This document shows, one piece after another, positions 56,998-64,000 of a stretch of 64,000 nucleotides of DNA. Position numbers and translations under genes: made by a program. Origin of the DNA: Sphingomonas phyllosphaerae (GTDB lineage: Bacteria > Pseudomonadota > Alphaproteobacteria > Sphingomonadales > Sphingomonadaceae); assembly GCF_029623345.1 (NCBI RefSeq), contig NZ_JAPYKH010000007.1, positions 124,001 through 188,000 of the forward strand, in the 5' to 3' direction. The notes beneath the pieces are model-generated. The model was given only the letters and a program-made list of their open reading frames with translations, was not told the origin of the DNA and ran no database searches. Each line of letters opens with the position of its first letter. Positions within the stretch are counted from its first letter, which is position 1.

Positions 56998-58800
56998 TCA
57001 GGCCGCCGACCAGCTCGCCACCGCCTGTTCCAGCACCGCGAGCGGGACCGGGCCCGACTGCAGCACCAGGTCGTGGAAGCCGCGCACGTCGAAGCGTGCG
57101 CCCATCGCGCGGCGCGCGCGCTCGCGCGCGGCGACGATGCGGTTGGCGCCGACCTTGAAGCTGCACGCCTGCCCGGGATACACGCAGTAGCGCGTCACCT
57201 CGCGCTCGGTCGCGAGCGGCTGCTCGCCGGCGTGCTCGACCATCCAGGCGACCGCCTGCTCCTTGGTCCAGCGCTTGTAGTGGATCCCGGTGTCGACGAC
57301 GATGCGCGCGGCGCGGAACAGCTCGGACTGGAGGTAACCGATCCGGCCGAACGGGTCGGCCTCGAAGAGGCCGAGCTCGTCGGCCACCTGCTGCGCGTAG
57401 AGCGCCCAACCCTCTGTGTAGGCGGAGAAGCGCACCATGCGGCGGAACAGCGGCAACGCCGGGCTGTGCGCCAGCACGCTGTACTGGAAGTGATGGCCCG
57501 GCACGCCCTCGTGATGCGCGAGCGTCGGCAGCCGCCATGTCGTATGCTCGGCGGGGGTCTTGAGGTTGAGCGAAAAGACGCCGGGCTCGCCCTTGCTCCC
57601 TTCGCTGTAGAAGGCGCCCGGCGCGCCGCCTTCGATCGCGACCGGGATGCGGCGGACCACGATTGGGTCGACCGCGACGTTGCCGAAGGCGCGCGGCAGT
57701 CGCTCGATCACCCGGCGCAGCGCGGTGTCGGCGATCGCGAGCAGCCGCGCGCGGCCGGCGTCGTCGTCGGAGACGCGGAAGCGCGCATCGGCGTTGAGCG
57801 CGGCGATCCGCTCGCCCACGCTGCCGCGACTGAGGCCTTGCGTGCGCAGGCTGGCGTCGATCTCCGCCGCCAGCGCAGCGCATTGCGCGAGCCCGGTCTC
57901 GTGCAGCTCGGCCGGGGTGAGCGCGGCGGTGGTGTTGGCGCGGCACGCGGCGGCGTAATAGGCCTCGCCGTCGGGCAGGCGCCACACGCCAGCGGTATCG
58001 ACCGCTCGTGGCGCCAGCGCCGCCAGCGCGGCGGCCTGACGGTCGAGCGCCGGGGCGATCGATGTGCGGAACACCGCCAGCGCGGCGTCGTCGCGGTCGC
58101 CCAGCCCCTTGGCGCGGATCCGCGCGAGCGCCGGCGCGAGCAGCGCGGACTCGAGCGGCGCGCCGTCACGCAGTGCACCGATCTGTGCCACCGTCTTGGC
58201 GATGACGAAGCCCGGCGGCACCACCCCGATCGCGGCGTCATGGCGGATCCGATCTGTCTCCTGGTCGAGCGCGGCCGGCAGCGCCGCGAGCCGCGCGCGC
58301 CAGGCGTCGACGTCGGCGGCGTCATCGATCGGGTGCCGGCTCCCGATGAAGTCGGGCAGCCAATAATAGGCGCCGTTCATCTGGCTGACGACATAGGGGC
58401 TCGGGCGCAGGTTGCCGTCGACATAGCCGTAGCGCGCCAGGAGATCGTCGAGCGTATCGTAGACGAAGCGCGCGACGTCGTGGTCGAGCGCCGATCGCGG
58501 CGACAGGCGCGCGCGATCGATCCCGGCGAGCTGTGCGCGCGCGACGCGCACCGCGGCGCGATCGGCGGCGCGTGCTGTCAGCGATCGATCGTCGAGCCGG
58601 CGACGCAGCGCGGCGTGCGCGCCGGTGTCGAAGTCGTTGGCGGTCGCCTCCTCGGGCGAGCGCGCCAGATAGGCCTCGCTGTGGCGCTGGAGCAGCGCGG
58701 CGAGCGCGGCGTCGTCGGCGCCCGTCGTCGCTTCCGCCGGCAGCGCGGCGGTGAGCAGCCCGACCGAAGAGCTGCCCAGGAACTGTCGCCGGTCGATCAT
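56998..58800 (-). CDS. DUF885-family hydrolase, Tat signal
   Basis: A 600-residue protein with a twin-arginine N-terminus IDRRQFLGSSSVGLL and the DUF885 zinc-metalloprotease-like motif THHEGVPGHHFQYS near residue 415, plus YTEGWALYAQQVADELG and the C-terminal CVYPGQACSFKVG. DUF885 proteins are thought to be secreted peptidases or hydrolases, but substrates are unknown. Its start lies 46 bp downstream of the TBDR stop, in the same direction, forming a minus-strand group SnoaL-TBDR-DUF885. A second DUF885 gene lies at the window end. Confidence 0.85.
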   Translation of the reverse strand: MIDRRQFLGSSSVGLLTAALPAEATTGADDAALAALLQRHSEAYLARSPEEATANDFDTGAHAALRRRLDDRSLTARAADRAAVRVARAQLAGIDRARLSPRSALDHDVARFVYDTLDDLLARYGYVDGNLRPSPYVVSQMNGAYYWLPDFIGSRHPIDDAADVDAWRARLAALPAALDQETDRIRHDAAIGVVPPGFVIAKTVAQIGALRDGAPLESALLAPALARIRAKGLGDRDDAALAVFRTSIAPALDRQAAALAALAPRAVDTAGVWRLPDGEAYYAAACRANTTAALTPAELHETGLAQCAALAAEIDASLRTQGLSRGSVGERIAALNADARFRVSDDDAGRARLLAIADTALRRVIERLPRAFGNVAVDPIVVRRIPVAIEGGAPGAFYSEGSKGEPGVFSLNLKTPAEHTTWRLPTLAHHEGVPGHHFQYSVLAHSPALPLFRRMVRFSAYTEGWALYAQQVADELGLFEADPFGRIGYLQSELFRAARIVVDTGIHYKRWTKEQAVAWMVEHAGEQPLATEREVTRYCVYPGQACSFKVGANRIVAARERARRAMGARFDVRGFHDLVLQSGPVPLAVLEQAVASWSAA

Positions 58801-58846
58801 GCTCTCTCCCTCAATCGTCGATCGTCCGGCGGCGCGGCCGATGCCG

Positions 58847-61150
58847 TCAGAACTTGTAGCCCAGCGTTCCGCCGATCACGCGATAGGACGGCTCGACCTG
58901 CACGCCGCTGTAAAAGGCTTTCTCGTAGGCATTGGCGAAATAGTGCGCCTTGAACAGATTCTCGACGAACACCGTGGCGCGCAGGCGGTCGTTCTCGAGC
59001 CCGGCGCGCAGGTTGACGTTGTGGTATCCGGGCGAGACGAACGGATAGACGGTATAGCGATAGGCGAGCGGCGTCGACAGCATCTCCGAGCGGTAGCTCC
59101 ACTCGGCGCGGGCGAAGCCGTCAATCCGGTCGGTGATCGGCCGCTTGTATTGCGCCTGCGCGCCGAGCGTGAACTTGGGCGCGTTCACAAGCGGGCGACC
59201 GGTGATGTCGATCACCACGCCGTCGATCAGCGCGTTGCGATAGTCCTTGAACTTGGACTCGTTGTAGCCGGCGTTGCCGCTCAGCTTGATCGCGTCGCTG
59301 ACGCGCAGGTCGAAGCTGCCCTCGACGCCGTAGCTGTCCGCCGCGGCGGCGTTGGCGATGCCGCTGACGCCGCGCAACAGGCCGGTGACCGGATCGATAT
59401 ATTGGAAGCGGATCGTCTGCTGCACGTCGTTCCACTTCATGTAGAAACCGGTGACGTCGACGCGCAGGCGGCGGTCGAACAGGTCGAACTTGGACCCGAG
59501 CTCGTAATTCCACAGCGTCTCGGGCTGGAAATCATTGGCGAGGTTGACGTTGTTGCTGGTCTGCGTGCCGCCCGACTTGAACCCGCGCGACGCCGTGGCG
59601 AACAGCAGCAGGTCGCGCTGGAGCTTGTAGCTCAGCGTCAGCTTGGGCGAAATGTCCTCGAACGCGGCCGAGCGGTTGTTCACCGCGGTGACGATGTCGT
59701 TGGAGCGGTTCTCGGCGTAGTTGCGCGTCTTCTCGAACGAGTAGCGGCCTCCCACCGTGGCCGAGAAGCGCTCGGTGAGGTTGAAGGTGCCCTGCGCGAA
59801 GATCGCCATATATTTAGTCGCGCTGTCGGAGATCAGTCCGGTGACGGCGAGGCCTTCGCAGTTATTGGCGCGCGCGGCGGGGCACAGCGGACTGTCCGCG
59901 CCGTGGAAGGTCTGCTGGCCGGTCACGCCGGTGTCGCGCCCGACCGAGGCGCCCAGGCTCCAGTCGAGAAAGTTGGTGCCGTTGGACTGGAGGCGGAGCT
60001 CGCCGCTGGTCGACTTGCGGGTGAGCTTCAGATTCTCGTAGAAGTAATCGCGGCTGCCGCCGTCGACATCGCCGTAGTTGAACACGTCCGACTTGAGATG
60101 GCCGACGACGGCGGTGATCGAGGCGAGGCCGACGTCCCATACCGCGCGCGTGCTGTAATATTGATATTTGCTGCCGACCCGCTGCGGCCGGTTGAAGTTC
60201 ACGCGATCGGTGTTGTCGGGGAAGAAGCCGACGCCGTCAGGATTGCCGATCGGACCCGCGGTGCGGCTGTAATAGACCGACGCCCAGGTCGCCGTGACGA
60301 AGCCGGTGGGCACGCCGTTGCGCATGCCGGTGGCCTCGTCGGAGTAGCTATAAGCGAAGTCCCAGGTGAGCCCGTCCAGCGGCGTGAGCCGGGCCTGGAT
60401 CCGGCCGGTGTAGAACTTGCTGTCGTTGCCTCCGCCGATCGGATTGATGTTCTTGATGTAACCGTCCGACTTTTCATACTGGCCGGAGGCGCGCAGCGCG
60501 AGCACGCCGTCGATCACCGGCACGTTCAGCACGCCCTGCGCGCGCTTTGTATCGAAGCTGCTGTAACCCAGCTCGATCTCGCCTTCGAAGTTGTTGACCG
60601 GCTTCTTGGTGATGATGTTGATCGCGCCACCCACCGAGTTGCGACCGAAGTACGTGCCCTGCGGGCCGCGCAGCACCTCGATCCGCTCGAGGTCGACGAT
60701 CTGCGGGTTGCTGGTCGCGGCGGCGACGTTGAATTCGTCGATGTAGAAGGCGTAGCTGCCCTGGCGCACGTCGGCATACGGGTTGAGCTGGTTGGAGATG
60801 CCGCGGATCGACAGGTCCTTGCGGTCGCGCGAGCCGTTGGACTGGAAGCTGACGTTGGGGGTGAGGGCGAAATAGTCCTCGACGCTCTGCACGTTCTGAT
60901 CGCGCAGCGTCTGCGCGGTGATGGCGGTGATCGCGATCGGCACGTCCTGGATCGACTCGGCGCGGCGCTGCGCGGTGACGACGATGTCGCCGCCCGGCGT
61001 CTCGCCGCTCGCCTCACTCGCCGTCGCGTCCTGCGGCGTCGCCTGCTGCGCCGTCGCGGGTGCCGCGAGCGCGGCGAGGAGGGTCGCCACGGCGGCGCCG
61101 TGGCGAAGCTGCGGTGCGCCGCGGCGGGTGCCGCGCGTACGATTGTTCAT
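58847..61150 (-). CDS. TonB-dependent outer-membrane receptor
   Basis: A 767-residue receptor from ATG 61150 (AAGGGG ribosome site; the longer reading from 61195 runs through a hairpin). The signal peptide ends PATAQQ; DIVVTAQRRAESIQDVPIAITAI, VEDYFALTPNVSFQS, LSIRGISNQLNPYAD and IEVLRGPQGTYFGRNSVGGAINII give a canonical plug. The barrel ends IGGTLGYKF. Lies between a SnoaL-like gene and DUF885 in one minus-strand group whose upstream promoter carries two LysR-type boxes. Confidence 0.93.
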   Translation of the reverse strand: MNNRTRGTRRGAPQLRHGAAVATLLAALAAPATAQQATPQDATASEASGETPGGDIVVTAQRRAESIQDVPIAITAITAQTLRDQNVQSVEDYFALTPNVSFQSNGSRDRKDLSIRGISNQLNPYADVRQGSYAFYIDEFNVAAATSNPQIVDLERIEVLRGPQGTYFGRNSVGGAINIITKKPVNNFEGEIELGYSSFDTKRAQGVLNVPVIDGVLALRASGQYEKSDGYIKNINPIGGGNDSKFYTGRIQARLTPLDGLTWDFAYSYSDEATGMRNGVPTGFVTATWASVYYSRTAGPIGNPDGVGFFPDNTDRVNFNRPQRVGSKYQYYSTRAVWDVGLASITAVVGHLKSDVFNYGDVDGGSRDYFYENLKLTRKSTSGELRLQSNGTNFLDWSLGASVGRDTGVTGQQTFHGADSPLCPAARANNCEGLAVTGLISDSATKYMAIFAQGTFNLTERFSATVGGRYSFEKTRNYAENRSNDIVTAVNNRSAAFEDISPKLTLSYKLQRDLLLFATASRGFKSGGTQTSNNVNLANDFQPETLWNYELGSKFDLFDRRLRVDVTGFYMKWNDVQQTIRFQYIDPVTGLLRGVSGIANAAAADSYGVEGSFDLRVSDAIKLSGNAGYNESKFKDYRNALIDGVVIDITGRPLVNAPKFTLGAQAQYKRPITDRIDGFARAEWSYRSEMLSTPLAYRYTVYPFVSPGYHNVNLRAGLENDRLRATVFVENLFKAHYFANAYEKAFYSGVQVEPSYRVIGGTLGYKF

Positions 61151-61167
61151 GCCATGCCCCTTCGATC

Positions 61168-61193
61168 GCCGGCGCGCGCGATCGCGCGCCGGC
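61168..61193. other. Perfect 11-bp stem, CGAT loop, upstream of TBDR
   Basis: Arms 61168-61178 and 61183-61193 are exact inverted repeats of GC-only sequence around CGAT. It lies between the SnoaL-like stop and the TBDR ribosome site (about 8 bp from the AAGGGG). No U-run follows in the minus orientation, so it is not a classic terminator. Could act as an mRNA stability or attenuation element. Confidence 0.7.
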
Positions 61194-61254
61194 ATGTCTG
61201 TCCACGTTCCCCTGACGTCCGCCCGCCGTGTCGGCGGTGCGCGGCCTTAGCGGC

Positions 61255-61731
61255 TCACTTGGTCCAGCAGGCCGGATCGGGCGGCCTTTTGGCGAGGTCG
61301 ACCGGCGCGCGGACCAAGGTGATCGACGCGATCTTGCCGCCGCGCAGCTCGGCGTGGCCGGCCGCGAGCACGCAGCCCAGCTTGCCGTCGCGGCGCGAGC
61401 GGATCACGTGATAGGTGTAGAGGCGGTCACCTTGCTGGAACGCCGCCTTGAACGGCACCACGATCTCGACGTCGCCGCCGCCGGCCTGGATCTTCTGGAA
61501 ATGCGTCGCCCACTGATCCACGCCGCGGATCACGGTTCGCCCCTCGAGCGTCAAGGTCGCGTCCGGCGTGAAATAGCGCGAGAAGTTCTCGGCCGTGAAT
61601 GCCCCTGGCGTCTTGAATGCCTGGTCCCACCAGATAAACATCCGTGATAGCGCGTCGCTCGGCTGCTGCGCGACGACTGGTGTTGCCAAGATCATGGCCG
61701 CCGCCATCGTCGCGATCATGCGCTGTCTCAT
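61255..61731 (-). CDS. SnoaL-like / NTF2-fold protein, secreted
   Basis: A 158-residue protein with a signal peptide (MIATMAAAMILATPVVAQQ) and an NTF2-fold body: MFIWWDQAFKTPGAFTAENF, TPDATLTLEGRTVIRG, ATHFQKIQAGGG and GCVLAAGHAELRGGKIASI. Related by eye to the cytosolic protein at 21546-21911. The signal peptide indicates the periplasm. Function unknown. Two LysR-type boxes lie 33 and 113 bp upstream. Confidence 0.78.
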   Translation of the reverse strand: MRQRMIATMAAAMILATPVVAQQPSDALSRMFIWWDQAFKTPGAFTAENFSRYFTPDATLTLEGRTVIRGVDQWATHFQKIQAGGGDVEIVVPFKAAFQQGDRLYTYHVIRSRRDGKLGCVLAAGHAELRGGKIASITLVRAPVDLAKRPPDPACWTK

Positions 61732-61763
61732 TCTCGCTATCTCCCCTTGACCGCCGCGCTACC

Positions 61764-61778
61764 TTGCCCCTGTCGCAA
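61764..61778. promoter_or_regulatory. LysR-type box (TTGCC-N5-CGCAA)
   Basis: 33 bp upstream of the SnoaL-like gene start. Spacing rule kept, one mismatch in the left half. It is one of two boxes in this intergenic region. Confidence 0.5.
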
Positions 61779-61843
61779 CGGCTTCGTGGCGGAGTGTCGG
61801 TGAGTTGCGTTGTTGTTACAATGCCTCCGCAAGGTAGTGATCG

Positions 61844-61858
61844 TTGCTTTGGACGCAA
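61844..61858. promoter_or_regulatory. LysR-type box (TTGCT-N5-CGCAA)
   Basis: 113 bp upstream of the SnoaL-like start and 80 bp from the box at 61764, so the two sites could be co-occupied by LysR tetramers. One mismatch in the left half. The upstream amidohydrolase stop is 13 bp away. Confidence 0.5.
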
Positions 61859-61870
61859 CGACCGGCGGTG

Positions 61871-63169
61871 TCAGTGCGTGACGCGGGCCGGATCGCCGTC
61901 GTCGCGAACGATCGCGCCGCCCTTCATCACGAACGCGATGCGGCGAAGCGCGGCGATGTCGGCGGTCGGGTCCGCGGGCAGCGCGACGATGTCGGCATAC
62001 TGACCCGCGGCAATCTGGCCGACACTCGCCTCGCGGCCGAGCATCGTCGCGGCGCGGATCGTCGCGGACTGAAGTGCCTGGAGCGGCGTCATCCCCGCCT
62101 TCACGTACAGTTCGGCCTCGGCGACCGTGGCGTTGGTCCCGGCGTTGGGCTCGAACGGGAATTGGTCGGTGCCGAGCGCAATGTTGACGCCGAGCCGGAT
62201 CGCCTTCTGCAGCATCGCCCAGTGATCCTTGCCGGTGGAGGCGACGCGTTCGAGGTACCAGTCGGGCGAGCCGATCTTGCGGTAGAACTCATAGGCACCG
62301 GGCTGGCTCACTACCATCGTCGGCACCAGCCACACGCCCTTGGCCTTCATGTCGGCGAGGACCGCGTCGTCGAGGTGGTAGCCGTGCTCGAAGCCGTCGA
62401 TGCCGAACCGTAACGCCTGGCGCGCGGCCTCGGCCGAGCCGTTGTGCGCGGTGACCTTGACGCCGTTGCGATGCGCCACCTCGATCAGCGTCGACAGCTC
62501 GTCGTCGGTCATCGGCGCCGCGGAGATGCTGCCATGCGTATCGGAGATGCCGCCCGAAATCGCGATCTTGATCCAGGTCGCGCCCAGCTTGATCTGCTGG
62601 CGTACCGCGTGCGAGAGCGCGGCGGGCCCGTCCGCCTCGAGCGATCCGTGACCGCCCGTGGTGACGATCACCTCGCCCGCGGTCTCGATCCGCGGGCCGG
62701 GCACCTCGCCGCGGTCGATCGCGCGCTTGAGCGCGAAGTCGGTGCCATGGTCCTCGCCGGTGAGTCGCACGGTGGTGACGCCGGCGAGCAAGGTGCGGCG
62801 CGCATTGTCCGCCATGCGCAGCACCTCCTCGGGGTCGGTCTCGTTGAGCAGCGCGTTGCCCTGCGCGCCGGGCAGCTTGAGCCCGAGGTGGACGTGCATG
62901 TTCATCAGCCCGGGGATCAGCCACTGGCCTCGCATCGGCACGACCGTCGCACCCGCGGGCACCGCTACCGCGCCCGAGGCGCCGACCCGCACGATCCGCT
63001 CGCCCTGAACCAACACCGTGGCGTCGGCGATCTTGGTGCCCTTGGCGACGTCGACCACGGTGCCGCCGACCAGCGCCACCACCGGTACAGCCGGCGCCGC
63101 GGGGGCCTGCGCGAGCGCGGGGACGGCGGCACAGGCCGCGAGCAGCAGCGCGACGAACGATCGCTTCAT
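61871..63169 (-). CDS. Secreted amidohydrolase (imidazolonepropionase / Xaa-Pro dipeptidase-like)
   Basis: A 432-residue amidohydrolase-superfamily enzyme from ATG 63169 (MKRSFVALLLAACAAVPALAQ signal peptide). Metal-site elements: GLMNMHVHLG (HxH), WIKIAISGG (bridging Lys), VTAHNGS, GFEHGYHLDD and ALGTDQFP (final Asp). This arrangement is that of exported dipeptidase/N-acyl amino acid amidohydrolases. It faces a DUF885 gene across a perfect LysR-type box. A longer frame to 63292 overlaps the box and is rejected. Confidence 0.87.
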   Translation of the reverse strand: MKRSFVALLLAACAAVPALAQAPAAPAVPVVALVGGTVVDVAKGTKIADATVLVQGERIVRVGASGAVAVPAGATVVPMRGQWLIPGLMNMHVHLGLKLPGAQGNALLNETDPEEVLRMADNARRTLLAGVTTVRLTGEDHGTDFALKRAIDRGEVPGPRIETAGEVIVTTGGHGSLEADGPAALSHAVRQQIKLGATWIKIAISGGISDTHGSISAAPMTDDELSTLIEVAHRNGVKVTAHNGSAEAARQALRFGIDGFEHGYHLDDAVLADMKAKGVWLVPTMVVSQPGAYEFYRKIGSPDWYLERVASTGKDHWAMLQKAIRLGVNIALGTDQFPFEPNAGTNATVAEAELYVKAGMTPLQALQSATIRAATMLGREASVGQIAAGQYADIVALPADPTADIAALRRIAFVMKGGAIVRDDGDPARVTH

Positions 63170-63264
63170 GGTAGACCCCCCTGATTGCCCCGGGGCGTCT
63201 CGGCCCCGTGCCGCAGCATGGGCGATCACCGCACGCCCACAAGCGTGTTCGCGCGAGTAAGTCG

Positions 63265-63279
63265 TTGCGTCAGGCGCAA
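63265..63279. promoter_or_regulatory. LysR-type box (perfect TTGCG-N5-CGCAA)
   Basis: A perfect inverted repeat with spacer TCAGG in the divergent region between the amidohydrolase (96 bp) and DUF885 (168 bp). It is the third perfect copy in the window. Confidence 0.6.
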
Positions 63280-63446
63280 CATCCCGCGCCATCGGACGAG
63301 CGCGGCGCGATCAGGCGAACGCGGAAATGGGGGAAATCCTGGCCTGAAGGCTCCTTCGCTGGTGCGGCGAACGCCTTCCGCCCGCGCCGGCGGGTCTCTT
63401 GGCAAGGTCGCGTTCGTTGCGCAGACTGCGCGCGAACGGGGGCGAT

Positions 63447-64000
63447 ATGAGCGACGACACAGCATCGGATCTCTCGCGCCGCGCGGCGCTTCGGCTGCTC
63501 GGCACGACGATGCTGGCCGCGGCGACGCCGCTGCGCGCCGCCGACAGCGACGCGTCGCAACGGCTGCGCGCGCTGCTCGACGACAGCGCCGCGGCCGACG
63601 CGCGGCTCGACCCGCTGGCGGCGGCCCGCAAGGGCGCGGCGGCGGGCGGGCCGGTCTTCGTCGACCCGCTCGGCGACGCTTATGCGACCACGCTGCGCGC
63701 CAACAAGGGCGCGGAACTGGCGCGGCTCGGCGCGATCGATCGCGCCGCGCTGCCGCCGGTCGACCGGATCGCCTATGACGTGTTCGCCTATCGGCTGCGC
63801 CAGACGCTCGCCTATATCGCCGACGGATCGTTCAAGGTCGCGCAGCTCACGCCGCTGAACCCGTCGTTCGGGTTGCAGGTGGAGTTCCCCGACTTCGTCG
63901 CCGGCCCGAGTGCGCCGTTCGCGACGCTGGCCGACTATGAGGACGGACTGCGACGGCTCGATGGCTTCGCCGGTCATCTCGACCAGAATGTCGTGCGGCT
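63447..64000 (+). CDS. DUF885-family hydrolase, Tat signal (partial, runs off window)
   Basis: The first ~184 residues of a second DUF885 protein, from ATG 63447 with an ACGGGGG ribosome-site-like run. The N-terminus LSRRAALRLLGTTMLAAATPL is a twin-arginine signal. VDRIAYDVFAYRLRQTL and FPDFVAGPSAPFATLADYEDGLRRLDGF are typical of the DUF885 helical N-terminal domain; the zinc motif lies outside the window. Divergent from the amidohydrolase across a LysR-type box. Confidence 0.82.
   Translation, partial: MSDDTASDLSRRAALRLLGTTMLAAATPLRAADSDASQRLRALLDDSAAADARLDPLAAARKGAAAGGPVFVDPLGDAYATTLRANKGAELARLGAIDRAALPPVDRIAYDVFAYRLRQTLAYIADGSFKVAQLTPLNPSFGLQVEFPDFVAGPSAPFATLADYEDGLRRLDGFAGHLDQNVVR

Noticed and set aside
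58751..61411. 886-codon plus-strand frame
   Set aside because: Antisense to the TBDR; no homology signature, while the TBDR on the other strand is unambiguous.

Overview
The window is high-GC, tightly packed bacterial DNA that reads like a sphingomonad (Sphingomonadaceae, Alphaproteobacteria). Evidence: four full TonB-dependent receptors (TBDRs) with DIVVTA/DVVVTA-type N-termini, many secreted or Tat-exported hydrolases, ATGA/GTGA stop-start overlaps and frequent GTG starts. No rRNA, tRNA, CRISPR array, integrase or transposase was recognised.

Layout. 1-5.4 kb: a truncated response regulator divergent from a TolC-type channel, a heavy-metal RND pump and a PAP2 phosphatase. 5.4-12.5 kb: gene relics, a PAS-PAS-GGDEF-EAL protein, a YdeI-like protein, an SRPBCC/ArsR pair with a visible promoter and operator, a Na+/H+ antiporter, and a gene-poor 0.77 kb stretch ending in a TBDR C-terminal relic. 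12.5-21.5 kb: two TBDR-led groups with M81 and M20 metallopeptidases and a TIM-barrel isomerase-like protein. 21.5-28 kb: a divergent pair of units, one with SnoaL-like protein, NCS1 permease and alpha/beta hydrolase, the other with ATP-dependent hydantoinase A/B subunits. 28-42.6 kb: an aromatic/N-heterocycle catabolic cluster, in reading order M14 peptidase, glutaryl-CoA dehydrogenase, RidA-like, acyl-CoA dehydrogenase, enoyl-CoA hydratase, SDR, salicylyl-/2-aminobenzoyl-CoA monooxygenase-reductase fusion, indolepyruvate oxidoreductase-like IorB and IorA, and an isatin-hydrolase-like cyclase, divergent from two MarR regulators and a thioesterase. 42.6-64 kb: carboxylesterase, SSS symporter, DUF3311 and LysR on one side. 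On the other are a DHDPS-family lyase, a three-subunit FAD/[2Fe-2S] dehydrogenase, VOC, RidA, TBDR, GH3, DUF885, TBDR, SnoaL-like, amidohydrolase and a second DUF885 cut by the window end.

Two ideas tie the island together. First (inference from family chemistry), the 31-41 kb cluster can be read as isatin -> isatinate (cyclase) -> 2-aminobenzoyl-CoA (IorAB acting on isatinate as an aryl 2-oxoacid) -> dearomatised CoA ester (monooxygenase/reductase) -> beta-oxidation-like steps. This would explain why no aryl-CoA ligase is present. Second (seen directly), a 15-bp element TTGNN-N5-CGCAA, which contains a LysR-type T-N11-A box, occurs eight times in seven intergenic regions, including the promoter of the LysR gene itself. 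It precedes TBDRs, the hydantoinase and hydrolase units, the lyase/dehydrogenase operon, VOC-RidA, a secreted SnoaL-like protein and the amidohydrolase/DUF885 pair. This looks like one regulon for uptake and breakdown of a nitrogen-containing, probably amide-linked or lactam, substrate. All family calls are from reading the translations; no database search was run.
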